Assembly (NCBI GenBank): GCA_003482455.1
Contig: DMYW01000026.1
Location: 168,227 to 219,506 of the forward strand
Length of the DNA: 51,280 nt
From: Rheinheimera sp.
GTDB taxonomy: Bacteria > Pseudomonadota > Gammaproteobacteria > Enterobacterales > Alteromonadaceae
Direction of reading: 5' to 3'
The notes beneath the pieces are model-generated. The model was not told where the DNA came from. It did no database searches and was given only the letters and a program-made list of their open reading frames with translations. The number at the start of each line of letters is the position of its first letter. The stretch's first letter is position 1. Shown in pieces: positions 34,748-43,028 of this stretch. A program made the position numbers and the translations under genes.

Positions 34748-35710
34748 GTGCCAATGCTGCGGATGATCGGGTTAATGCTGTTAACAAGCGGCTCTGTTGC
34801 TGCGGCCACGCAACGTATCACGCTCCACAACGGTGATGTGCTGACGATGGACTGTCAGCGCATATCAAGCAGTCAGCAGCGTTGCCAACATCCCGTGCTT
34901 GGCACTGTGCTGCTAGACGACCATCAAGTGCAATCCACCAAGTCCATTGACGCCCCCCCACCAGCAACTGCCGCTATGCCAGCCCCTGCGTCGCCATGGC
35001 ATGTACAACTGGATGTCAGCGCCAATGCAAGGCGTGGCATTAAACGCAGCAATACCTTAACTTTGCACAGCGATCTGAAATACCAGACGCATCAATGGCG
35101 TTATTCGCTGGATACGCGGTTTGACCTCGAAGACAAGGACAGCACCCGCAAAACGCATAAGTATCAGCTCACACCTGCCGTCGACTGGTTCTTTACCCCA
35201 AGTTGGTTTTGGCGCAATGAAATTGAATACCAATACGACTTCCTGGCCAGTGACTACCAGAACTGGGATCTTAGCAGCGGCCCGGGTTGGCGCTGGTGGC
35301 ATCAAGACAATGACAACTATGCAGAAACGATGGTCAGTGTTGGCTTAAAACAAGCTTGGTTCCGTGATGAAGATCCGCTGTATCGTGGCCTGTTTGGCGA
35401 CGATCCGGTACTTAGTTATCAATTTATCGCCTTGGATTGGGATTTGCAGCGAGAGCTATTTTCGCAAGTCTCTGTCTATGGCAAAGGACGTTGGTTGCAA
35501 TTGACCAATCAGCCGCAAAGCATCATTGATTTTGATTATGAAGCGAGCAATGAATTAGGCGTCCGTTACCAACTCAGCGATGCCATTCGGCTCAGTTGGA
35601 GTTGGTATTATCAGCGCACACAACTGCGCATCGTATTACCAAATATCCCAGAATATTCCATCGGTTTAAACGACTCGCGCCAGCAACTAGCCATCGGCGT
35701 TGACTATTAA
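34748..35710 (+). CDS. DUF481 family outer-membrane protein
   Basis: A 320-residue exported protein. Residues 1-21 are a signal peptide (GLMLLTSGSVAAA). A short N-terminal domain (ITLHNGDVLTMDC) and an Ala/Pro linker precede a beta-barrel of the DUF481 type with alternating aromatic strands (WFFTPSWFWRNEIEYQYDF) and a C-terminal strand ending in tyrosine (LAIGVDY). GTG 34748 is preferred since GGGAG lies six bases upstream. Function unknown; such proteins are often salt-induced or porin-like. The stop codon lies in the first unit of a 17-bp repeat. It follows the broken chemoreceptor gene by 37 bases. Confidence 0.82.
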   Translation: MPMLRMIGLMLLTSGSVAAATQRITLHNGDVLTMDCQRISSSQQRCQHPVLGTVLLDDHQVQSTKSIDAPPPATAAMPAPASPWHVQLDVSANARRGIKRSNTLTLHSDLKYQTHQWRYSLDTRFDLEDKDSTRKTHKYQLTPAVDWFFTPSWFWRNEIEYQYDFLASDYQNWDLSSGPGWRWWHQDNDNYAETMVSVGLKQAWFRDEDPLYRGLFGDDPVLSYQFIALDWDLQRELFSQVSVYGKGRWLQLTNQPQSIIDFDYEASNELGVRYQLSDAIRLSWSWYYQRTQLRIVLPNIPEYSIGLNDSRQQLAIGVDY

Positions 35711-35757
35711 TTATCGTTGACTATTAATTATCGTTGACTATTAATCATCGTTGACTA
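35699..35757. repeat. 17-bp tandem repeat containing a stop codon
   Basis: Units GTTGACTATTAATTATC at 35699 and 35716, GTTGACTATTAATCATC at 35733 and a partial GTTGACTA at 35750. The first unit encodes Val-Asp-Tyr-stop of the DUF481 protein, so each full copy repeats the coding end and the TAA. Confidence 0.95.
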
Positions 35758-35835
35758 AGAGTCGTGCACGGACGCCTAACCTGCCGCTGGTTCGGCAACC
35801 ATGCACGAACAGATGAAAAGCTAGTCGCACTAACA

Positions 35836-35861
35836 CAAAACGCGCTTTATCGCGCGTTTTG
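35836..35861. terminator. Bidirectional hairpin terminator
   Basis: CAAAACGCGC pairs with GCGCGTTTTG over 10 bp with a six-base loop. It is placed to serve both the DUF481 gene (plus) and rlmM (minus). Confidence 0.82.
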
Positions 35862-35893
35862 TTTGATGGAAAACCCTGTTAATCCGAGGAGGA

Positions 35894-36970
35894 TTATCGC
35901 GGCGATTTCCGCAAATGTACCGTCACTTCTTCCCGGTCGTGGAACAGATGCTTGGCTTGAAACTCCACCGACAAATTGGCGCTGGCAAAGCGTTCACGCA
36001 TATCACCGAGCACTTCTTGCACTGTTTCGTAGCGTTTTTTCATCGGCAGTTTCAAGTTGAAGATGATTTCTTGGCAATCACCGGCAATTAACCAATCACA
36101 CATCAAAGGCCCGACACGCTGCGGCTTTTCAATCATGTCGCAGACCAGCCAATAGACGTTTTTCCGATCTGGGCGGTATTTAAAACCGTCAACCATCAAG
36201 TGACGTACTTGCCCGGTTTCCATCAAACTGTCCGCCATAGCGCCATTATCAATGGAGGTGACAAACATACTGCGTTTAACCAGCTGATAGGTCCAGCCAC
36301 CTGGGCAGGCGCCTAAATCGACAGCATTCATTCCCGAGGCAAGACGAGTGTCCCATTGATGCTTGGGAATAAATTCTAAAAACGCCTCTTCGAGTTTTAA
36401 CGTGCTGCGACTTGGCGCTTCCGCTGGGAACTTTAAGCGGCGAATACCGTTTTCAAGCGGACTGTTATTATCTGGGTAAGAAATGCCCACCAAAGCTTCT
36501 TTGCCTGTTCGCAAAAACACATGCAGTACTGGCGCCTTCAAATTTTCTTTTGGCAACATCACGCTGGCTTGGCGCAAGGTTTGGCGCAGTGGCACCGTCA
36601 GTTTGCGCGCGAGCGTCGATAATTCTTTGCCATCATTGGTGTCAGGGTATTCGACCCGCACTTCACCTAAGCCTTCGATTTCATGCTCGATCACTTGGCA
36701 AACCACTGGATTGACGCGATCGCCGGCCGGTAGTTCTAACCAGTCGCCAAGCAGCAACACCCATTGCCGAATAAAAATCAGCTCATGGAACGGTTGCTTG
36801 CGGAAAAATGTTTTTAGGGCGTCTGCATCGTAGGATTCAAACACCACAAAACCGCTGTCGTTGGTTAACTTGGTGTAGCCAAACACATTGTGCTGCGCGG
36901 CTTTGTCTTGGATCTCAGCCGCTGCGTCTTTTTCAAAGCCGGCGCGACAATACAACAAGAGTTGTTTCAT
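35894..36970 (-). CDS. rlmM: 23S rRNA 2'-O-ribose C2498 methyltransferase RlmM
   Basis: A 358-residue SAM-dependent methyltransferase. An N-terminal THUMP-like half starts MKQLLLYCRAGFE, and the C-terminal Rossmann half has AVDLGACPGGWTYQLVKR as the SAM motif. It methylates C2498 in 23S rRNA before subunit assembly. The frame extends further up, but ATG 36970 matches the family start and has AGGA upstream. It follows the DUF423 gene after a single base and belongs to the gcvA-DUF423-rlmM operon also seen in E. coli (gcvA-ygdD-rlmM). Confidence 0.95.
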   Translation of the reverse strand: MKQLLLYCRAGFEKDAAAEIQDKAAQHNVFGYTKLTNDSGFVVFESYDADALKTFFRKQPFHELIFIRQWVLLLGDWLELPAGDRVNPVVCQVIEHEIEGLGEVRVEYPDTNDGKELSTLARKLTVPLRQTLRQASVMLPKENLKAPVLHVFLRTGKEALVGISYPDNNSPLENGIRRLKFPAEAPSRSTLKLEEAFLEFIPKHQWDTRLASGMNAVDLGACPGGWTYQLVKRSMFVTSIDNGAMADSLMETGQVRHLMVDGFKYRPDRKNVYWLVCDMIEKPQRVGPLMCDWLIAGDCQEIIFNLKLPMKKRYETVQEVLGDMRERFASANLSVEFQAKHLFHDREEVTVHLRKSPR

Positions 36971-36971
36971 G

Positions 36972-37364
36972 TTATTTCCTGATAAATGGCACGGCACCAA
37001 GCAACAGCCAACAGCCCAACAAGGTCTGCCCGCCCACTGGCGCCAATGCCCGAACATGCAGCGGCAACTCAAACAAGCCCGCCCACACGGTATAAACAAA
37101 CAGCCACAATCCCAGTTGCAGCAATATGATCACGCTTTTCAAGTAGCGCTGTTGCCACGGCAACAAGGGGTTTCCCCACAGCCCGATGGCCGCCAGACCC
37201 AGAATTAACAGGGCGTGTAGCGCTAACATTGCAGTACTAGATAACAAAGCACTAAAGGGTGCCGTATCCATATGCAATTGAAAATAATGCGAAATGGCTG
37301 CGGACATGCCAACGACCAAAGCACCATAAAATGCCGCCAACGCAAAATTAACTCGCCAAAACAT
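36972..37364 (-). CDS. ygdD: DUF423 family membrane protein (YgdD-like)
   Basis: A 130-residue inner-membrane protein with four hydrophobic segments and the family pattern (FALAAFYGALVVGMSAA, LHALLILGLAAIGLW, PVGGQTLLGCWLLL). ATG 37364 is preferred to the longer start (37466) because AGGAGA lies seven bases before it. Its start overlaps the end of the hydrolase gene by 17 bases and its stop lies one base before rlmM. Function unknown. Confidence 0.88.
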   Translation of the reverse strand: MFWRVNFALAAFYGALVVGMSAAISHYFQLHMDTAPFSALLSSTAMLALHALLILGLAAIGLWGNPLLPWQQRYLKSVIILLQLGLWLFVYTVWAGLFELPLHVRALAPVGGQTLLGCWLLLGAVPFIRK

Positions 37365-38058
37365 CAGTCTCTCCTGCTGCCAATGTCTGTTGCATAAACG
37401 TCTTAGTTGCCACAGCCAGCTCGGTATAGACATCGTGCGGTAGCGATTTTGGCCGCACGAAGTCATGATTACACCCTTGGATATCTAGCACCTGTAGCCG
37501 CGCTGTCACAGCGGCCAGATGCCGGCGAATATCTGCGCCAGAGCCAAATGCATCGCGATCGCCTTGCAGCAGCAGGACGGGTCTCGCGATCTGTGGCCAA
37601 AACTCTGTACGTGCTAACAGCTGCTTGCGCAGAGTCTCGCCGCCTTTTTCTCGCGCCGCGGCAGGGCAATACGGATAACCAAAAACAATGCCGCCTTTAG
37701 GCTGTGCAGGCCAGGTGGCAAAACGCTCTGGCTGTGCCAGTAATTGGCTGAACAAACGCCCGCCCATCGACTTGCCGGCTAAAAACCATGGCGCAGCTGA
37801 CGGCAGCAGTAACTCGGGCAAACGCTGCGTCAATTCATCGAGTAACAAGGATAACTTTGGCGGCGGTCTTTTTTGGCCTTGTCGCACCAATTCCATATAG
37901 GCCAAATTGATGGCGACACTGGCAATCCCCTGCTCGGCTAAAGCAGGTTGTAATTTTTGGAAAAATTCACTTTGCACCGGCGCCCCCGCCCCATGCAATA
38001 ACACACAATGAGCAAGCAGCGGCGCCTTAGCCGCCATCTGAATAACCGGACTCGGCAT
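37348..38058 (-). CDS. Alpha/beta hydrolase family protein
   Basis: A 236-residue cytoplasmic alpha/beta hydrolase of the KANSL3/TEX30-like group. The oxyanion region is VLLHGAGAP near residue 20; the nucleophile elbow is LAGKSMGGR with S97; the acid lies in LLQGDRDAFG and the catalytic His in IQGCNHDFV. The start (TAATG) overlaps the gcvA stop by one base and the end overlaps the DUF423 gene, so it is translated as part of the gcvA operon. This gene is not present between gcvA and ygdD in E. coli. Substrate unknown. Confidence 0.85.
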   Translation of the reverse strand: MPSPVIQMAAKAPLLAHCVLLHGAGAPVQSEFFQKLQPALAEQGIASVAINLAYMELVRQGQKRPPPKLSLLLDELTQRLPELLLPSAAPWFLAGKSMGGRLFSQLLAQPERFATWPAQPKGGIVFGYPYCPAAAREKGGETLRKQLLARTEFWPQIARPVLLLQGDRDAFGSGADIRRHLAAVTARLQVLDIQGCNHDFVRPKSLPHDVYTELAVATKTFMQQTLAAGETDVLAS

Positions 38059-38990
38059 TATTCAGCAACAGCGATATTAAATTGCTGCTCGGCAAACGCT
38101 TCTTGCTCGCGCGCCACTAATTCAAGCATCCATTGCCGAAACGCCGCAATTTTACCTAGTTCGATCTGGTTATCGCGACACACCAAATAATAGGCGTCTT
38201 TACTTTGCAGCACGTGGTTAAACGGCACTATCAACCGGCCTGAACTGATATCAGGCCGTGCTAACACGTTGTGCGCCAGCGCCACGCCCTGGCCGTGGAT
38301 CGCCGCCTGCAACACCATCGCCGTGTGGCTAAAAATAGGGCCTTGGTTAACGTTAAAGTGCTTAAACCCTTGCGAGGTAAACCAGGCTTTCCACGCATCG
38401 CGGTTGCCATCGTGCAACAGCGTGTGGAAGCGCAGATCTGCTGCTTCATTTAATGGTTTGGCACTTTTTAACAATAAAGGCGAACAAACTGGTACTAGAT
38501 ACTCGGTATGCAACTTGTCGGCATGTAAATTGCGCCAGCTACCACGACCGTAATAGATGGCGACATCAACATCATCAGTCAACGATCCTTCTTCAAAGTC
38601 GACTGCGCGGATCCGTACGTCGATGTCTGGATTGATGTCACTAAATAAACTCAGGCGAGGTACCAACCATTGGATGGCAAAACTTGGCGGCAAGCTGACC
38701 GTCAACGCCCCTTTGGCACCGCGAGCCAGCAGTTTTTCGGTCGCTTCATACAGCTGCAAGAAAATATCTTTGATTTCAAGAAAATAGCTTTGGCCTTCTT
38801 CGGTCAGTAACAAAGACCGATTCTTGCGCATAAACAACTTCAGACCTAAATGATCTTCCAGCGCTTTGATTTGATGGCTAATAGCCGCCTGCGTTACAAA
38901 CATCTCCTCGGCCGCCTTAGTAAAACTAAGATGCCGAGCAGCGGTTTCAAACGCTTTTAATGCATTTAATGGCGGCAGACGACGGGCCAT
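38058..38990 (-). CDS. gcvA: LysR-type regulator of glycine cleavage, GcvA
   Basis: A 310-residue LysR regulator. The N-terminal RLPPLNALKAFETAARH and the helix-turn-helix AAEEMFVTQAAISHQIKALE are near-identical to GcvA of enteric bacteria, and residues about 90-300 form the substrate-binding domain. GcvA activates the gcvTHP promoter in response to glycine and represses it with GcvR in its absence. The gcvTHP genes lie at 15-20 kb in this window. It is the first gene of an operon with the hydrolase, DUF423 and rlmM genes. LysR paralogues could be confused, but the order supports GcvA. Confidence 0.9.
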   Translation of the reverse strand: MARRLPPLNALKAFETAARHLSFTKAAEEMFVTQAAISHQIKALEDHLGLKLFMRKNRSLLLTEEGQSYFLEIKDIFLQLYEATEKLLARGAKGALTVSLPPSFAIQWLVPRLSLFSDINPDIDVRIRAVDFEEGSLTDDVDVAIYYGRGSWRNLHADKLHTEYLVPVCSPLLLKSAKPLNEAADLRFHTLLHDGNRDAWKAWFTSQGFKHFNVNQGPIFSHTAMVLQAAIHGQGVALAHNVLARPDISSGRLIVPFNHVLQSKDAYYLVCRDNQIELGKIAAFRQWMLELVAREQEAFAEQQFNIAVAE

Positions 38991-39015
38991 GCAAATTTCC
39001 TTCTAACTCAAAACC

Positions 39016-39294
39016 TTAGGCTTTTGGAGCAACAGGCACATAACCTTCGATTTGCACGTCAGCACCTTCGAATAAGAATTGCTGCATTTGCTCTTCTAAA
39101 AACTTACGGTGCTCTGGGTTCATCATGTTCAACTTTTTCTCGTTGATTAACATGGTTTGTTTGGCTTGCCACAACGCAAAGGCTTCTTTGCTGATGTTAT
39201 CGAAAATCTTTTGGCCTAATTCACCTTGGATCAGTTTGAAATCCAAACCTGGCGCTGTTTTTTTCAGGTGCTGACAATAAACTTCGCGTGCCAT
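39016..39294 (-). CDS. yggX: Probable Fe(2+)-trafficking protein YggX
   Basis: A 92-residue protein. The start MAREVYCQHLKK with its conserved cysteine, and FEGADVQIEGYVP near the end, are family signatures. It protects Fe-S proteins from oxidative damage and may traffic iron. ATG 39294 is preferred over 39321 because it gives the family N-terminus with GAGG six bases upstream. It lies behind mutY, as in E. coli, with a 152-base gap; MutY itself carries a 4Fe-4S cluster. Confidence 0.95.
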   Translation of the reverse strand: MAREVYCQHLKKTAPGLDFKLIQGELGQKIFDNISKEAFALWQAKQTMLINEKKLNMMNPEHRKFLEEQMQQFLFEGADVQIEGYVPVAPKA

Positions 39295-39446
39295 ATGAGC
39301 CTCAATTGAATGCAAATTCACTATGTAAAACGGGTAAAAGCGGCATTGTAAACCATTTTATCGCGATCTGGCGGATTGGTTTTTGCTACCACATCGTCAA
39401 GCAAGCATCAGCCAACGCGCCAATGCAACAAGCTCGCTTAGTTTTA

Positions 39447-40430
39447 TCACGTTAAATTGCTCGATAAATAGCTACGCAGTGGTGCTGGTAATCCAAGGTC
39501 ATCCAGCGCATGCACTGCTTGCCACCGTCCAGCATCGCTTGCCGCTTCACGCACTTCAGACATTTGCCACACGCTGGCATTGAGCTTGTAGTGGCTAAAT
39601 TGGTGACTAAATCTGCCGTGTAGCGTCGCACCAACAGGTGGCTGTGCTACTTCTGGCAGGCACCATAGCGCGGCCCAAATGCCAGGTGCAGGACGTTTTT
39701 CGAGATAAATTTCGTTGGCACTTCGCCACAATAAGAAATGCCCTTCTTTGGTTGGGATCAACTTCTTAGGTTTTGGGTTGGGATACCTTTCCAGCTGATT
39801 TTTAGCCAGCGCCACGCAATCATTGGCTAATGGGCACACATCACACGACGGTGTGCGCGGCTTGCAAATGGTTGCGCCTAAATCCAGCAAGCCTTGGGCG
39901 AAACGGCGATTCTGCTGGGTTGGCGTTACCTCGTGGGCGAGCTGCCACAATTTCTTTTCTAAAGCTGTGGAATTTGGCACTCCATCAAGGGCGAACAGCC
40001 GACAAAATAACCGCCGGACGTTGCCATCGACGATGGGGCCGTATTGGTCATATGCAAACGACATAATGGCGCCAGCTGTGTAGCGACCAACGCCAGGGAT
40101 AGCCAGCAAATCGTTTAAACTGGTCGGAAAAGCACCAAGCGCAGCAACATGTTTTGCGGCTTTGTGCAAATTACGCGCTCTGGCGTAATAACCGAGGCCC
40201 TGCCAATGTTGCATCACACTGTCTTCATCTGCCGCCGCCAGCGCTTCAACCGTTGGAAATGACTGCATCCAGCGCTCAAAATATGGGATGACGGTCGCCA
40301 CTTGGGTTTGCTGCAACATCAACTCACTCACCAACACCTTATAAGGCGTCACCTGCTGCTGCCAAGGCAGTTGATGCCGGCCATGTTGTTGTTGCCACGT
40401 AATAATTTTTTCAGAAAGTGCGGTTGTCAT
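39447..40430 (-). CDS. mutY: A/G-specific adenine glycosylase MutY
   Basis: A 327-residue base-excision-repair glycosylase that removes adenine mispaired with 8-oxoguanine. The catalytic Glu36 is in LVSELMLQQTQV and Asp135 in GPIVDGNVRR. The helix-hairpin-helix is IPGVGRYTAGA. The 4Fe-4S ligands are C189, C196, C199 and C205. The C-terminal NUDIX-like domain that recognises 8-oxoguanine covers about residues 225-325 (GRFSHQFSHYKL). It is divergent from trmB and upstream of yggX, the usual order. Confidence 0.97.
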   Translation of the reverse strand: MTTALSEKIITWQQQHGRHQLPWQQQVTPYKVLVSELMLQQTQVATVIPYFERWMQSFPTVEALAAADEDSVMQHWQGLGYYARARNLHKAAKHVAALGAFPTSLNDLLAIPGVGRYTAGAIMSFAYDQYGPIVDGNVRRLFCRLFALDGVPNSTALEKKLWQLAHEVTPTQQNRRFAQGLLDLGATICKPRTPSCDVCPLANDCVALAKNQLERYPNPKPKKLIPTKEGHFLLWRSANEIYLEKRPAPGIWAALWCLPEVAQPPVGATLHGRFSHQFSHYKLNASVWQMSEVREAASDAGRWQAVHALDDLGLPAPLRSYLSSNLT

Positions 40431-40595
40431 CAGGTTCGGACTATCAAACTACAAAGGGCTAGTGTAACCAGTTCAAGTCATGCGGCCAATCAACACGCGA
40501 CAACTCGCGGTGCTTCGTGGCCCGGTGTCGTCAGTTTGCTTGAGTAAGCGGCGCTAAAAACGCATAATAGCCGCCCATTTTTTGAGGAAGCTGAT

Positions 40596-41339
40596 ATGAC
40601 AGACCAAGCGCCAATCGATTCGAACCTGCCAGATGCTGAGTTAGACGACAATCAAGAGCCACGCCACTTGCGCCGCATCCGTAGTTTTGTATTGCGCGAA
40701 GGCCGTCTAACCAAAGGCCAACAACGCAGCCTCGAATTGTTCTGGCCTGTGCTGGGTCTGGAATATCAAACTGAGCTTTACGATTTAAATCAAGTGTTTG
40801 GCCGCGACGCGCACAAGGTACTTGAGATTGGTTTTGGCATGGGCAAATCGCTGGTCGAAATGGCCAAAGCGGCACCTGAAAAAGACTTTATCGGCATTGA
40901 AGTGCACAAACCGGGCGTTGGCGCCTGTTTAGGCGACGCCGAAGACGCGGGGATCAACAACCTGCGCTTGTTTGAACATGATGCAGTGGAAGTACTGCGC
41001 GATTGTATCGCTGACGCGTCGATTGACACGATCCAGCTGTTTTTCCCAGATCCATGGCATAAAAAACGTCATCACAAACGCCGTATCGTGCAAAGTGACT
41101 TCGTGCAGATGCTGCGGCAAAAACTCAAAATCGGCGGCGTGTTCCATATGGCAACCGATTGGGAAAACTACGCGGAGCACATGCTGGAAGTGATGTCGGC
41201 TGCCGAAGGTTTCGCCAACCTTGCAACCGATAATCAATACGTGCCACGCCCAGATCATCGACCACTGACCAAATTTGAAAACCGTGGCGTCAAGTTAGGC
41301 CACGGCGTGTGGGATTTAATGTTTAAGCGGACTGCCTAA
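40596..41339 (+). CDS. trmB: tRNA (guanine-N7-)-methyltransferase TrmB
   Basis: A 247-residue SAM-dependent enzyme that makes m7G46 in tRNAs. The SAM site is VLEIGFGMGKSLVEMAK, and the family motif FFPDPWHKKRHHKRR is present. GAGGAA precedes the ATG. It is divergent from mutY (165-base promoter region) and its stop overlaps the rsmC start (TAATG), so the two methyltransferases are translationally coupled. Confidence 0.97.
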   Translation: MTDQAPIDSNLPDAELDDNQEPRHLRRIRSFVLREGRLTKGQQRSLELFWPVLGLEYQTELYDLNQVFGRDAHKVLEIGFGMGKSLVEMAKAAPEKDFIGIEVHKPGVGACLGDAEDAGINNLRLFEHDAVEVLRDCIADASIDTIQLFFPDPWHKKRHHKRRIVQSDFVQMLRQKLKIGGVFHMATDWENYAEHMLEVMSAAEGFANLATDNQYVPRPDHRPLTKFENRGVKLGHGVWDLMFKRTA

Positions 41340-42358
41340 TGTTATTCCCGCAAAGCCAGTTGCTGCTGCGCAACATTAATGACTTACCAGGCAAACTGCT
41401 GTTGGTTGAACCGATGGCAGATACGCTAGCCGCAGAGTTATTGCGGCAAGATTTTGATATCACAGTATTTTGTACCGATGCCGCCGTCGCCAACAGTTGG
41501 CATAAAGCGCAAGTGCACCTAGCTGAGCACCTCCAGTTGCCCGCCGCCAGCACATTTGATGGCGTGGTTATTTTTTACCCGAAAAGTAAAGAGCAGCTGC
41601 CTGAACTACTGGCCGAGATCAAGCCCTATATCACAGCGACCACAGAAGTGTATTTGGTTGGGGATAACAAAGGCGGCATTAAAAGTCTGCCAAATCAAGC
41701 GGAAAAACTGGGCTTACATGCGCATAAACTGGATAACGCCAAACACTGTTTGTGGTTTGCGTTATCGGGTTTGGCCGATGTGACCTTGCCAACGCCACAA
41801 CTCAAAGCGTTTCAATGGGATGTGTTGGGCCGCCCTCTAACCTTGTTTTCACGCCCAGGCGTTTTTAACCACGGCCGGCTTGACCAAGGCACCGCCTTGT
41901 TATTGTCGCAGCTTGGTTTTTTAGCTGATGTAGGCTCAGCGCGAGTGTTGGATTTTGCCTGTGGCGCCGGCGTTATTGGTCTTTATGCCAAGACGTTAAA
42001 CGCTAAATTGCAATTAACTGCCAGCGACATTTGTGCTCTGTCAGTCGCAGCTACCAACGCTAGCCTCAAGCATGCCGGGTTCGACGTTCGAACCGTCTGC
42101 CAAGCCGGTATGCCAGAGGGTCGGTACGACCACATCGTCAGCAACCCACCATTTCACTCAGGTTTGAAGGTTGATTTGGCGATTGCCCATGAATTTTTTG
42201 CCAAAGCCAAACAAAGCCTGTCAGTCAATGGCAGTTTAACCTTGGTCGCCAATAGTCATCTGCCCTACCAAGAATGGCTGCAAGCTGAGTTTGGTAACGT
42301 CAAAGAATTAGCCCGCACCAATGCTTTTGTGGTCTGGCAAGCCATTCGGCGTAAATAG
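41339..42358 (+). CDS. rsmC: 16S rRNA m2G1207 methyltransferase RsmC
   Basis: A 339-residue methyltransferase with two Rossmann-like halves. The N-terminal half is degenerate; the C-terminal half carries the SAM motif VLDFACGAGVIGLYA and the catalytic NPPF (VSNPPFHSG). It methylates N2 of G1207 in 16S rRNA. Translation starts in the last base of the trmB stop, so it depends on trmB. A strong terminator follows. The trmB-rsmC pairing is not the E. coli arrangement. Confidence 0.95.
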   Translation: MLFPQSQLLLRNINDLPGKLLLVEPMADTLAAELLRQDFDITVFCTDAAVANSWHKAQVHLAEHLQLPAASTFDGVVIFYPKSKEQLPELLAEIKPYITATTEVYLVGDNKGGIKSLPNQAEKLGLHAHKLDNAKHCLWFALSGLADVTLPTPQLKAFQWDVLGRPLTLFSRPGVFNHGRLDQGTALLLSQLGFLADVGSARVLDFACGAGVIGLYAKTLNAKLQLTASDICALSVAATNASLKHAGFDVRTVCQAGMPEGRYDHIVSNPPFHSGLKVDLAIAHEFFAKAKQSLSVNGSLTLVANSHLPYQEWLQAEFGNVKELARTNAFVVWQAIRRK

Positions 42359-42367
42359 CTCCCCAGC

Positions 42368-42393
42368 AAAAAGCCGCTTTGAGCGGCTTTTTT
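42368..42393. terminator. Rho-independent terminator behind rsmC
   Basis: AAAAAGCCGCT pairs with AGCGGCTTTTT over 11 bp with a three-base loop and a T run. It lies 10 bases behind the rsmC stop and also serves the convergent DUF3293 gene. Confidence 0.92.
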
Positions 42394-42407
42394 ATTGGTC
42401 AATTCAG

Positions 42408-42806
42408 TTAGTCATCTAAGCGGATTTGCCGCGGGCGAAACGCACCGAGATGTTCTTCGCGATGCCCAAACAACGCCGGCACTAAATACAATTCACCGTG
42501 ATCGACCCAATAGATGGCATTTTGTTGGTAGCGTTTTGCTAATTCGAGTGCTCGGCGCTTATCACACAGCACTGCCCAGCTGCTTTCTTTAAAGGATAAA
42601 TCAGGCGACGCGCCTATCAGCCGTCGATAAGGCCAACCATGTTGGTGTAGTTCGTTTTCGAACTCACAATCAAGGCGTAAATTTTGCGGTTGTAAACAGA
42701 GGGTACCAAGAGGGTTTTGCGCGCTAATAATGGCAAAACTGATGTCATCACCAAGTTCTTGATGGCACAAAAACACGCTGTGCTTATAGCATTCCCACAA
42801 ATCCAT
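42408..42806 (-). CDS. DUF3293 family protein
   Basis: A 132-residue soluble protein. The pattern FAIISAQNPLG, GWPYRRLIGASPD, ESSWAVLC and NAIYWVDHGELYLV matches DUF3293 as I know it. No catalytic motif or known function. A longer frame in another phase overlaps it but has no family pattern. The start ATG at 42806 has a weak ribosome site (GGAGC). Single gene, convergent with rsmC. Confidence 0.75.
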   Translation of the reverse strand: MDLWECYKHSVFLCHQELGDDISFAIISAQNPLGTLCLQPQNLRLDCEFENELHQHGWPYRRLIGASPDLSFKESSWAVLCDKRRALELAKRYQQNAIYWVDHGELYLVPALFGHREEHLGAFRPRQIRLDD

Positions 42807-43028
42807 AGGGGCTCCTGCAACAGTGTAAACCTAGGGGTGGATCGTCAATAAACGCCTGCCGATATTAGTCTCAAACGAAGGCGTCTGCCAAGCAGACCAG
42901 CGATTAACTTTTTCGAAGGGAGTTTGCTTAATTACCGGAAAGTGCATAACATCATAGAAGATCAATATCTTGCGTTAGCACATAGAAATTTCCGATCTGA
43001 ATTCTGATTTTGCAGGTAGCAGCAATTT

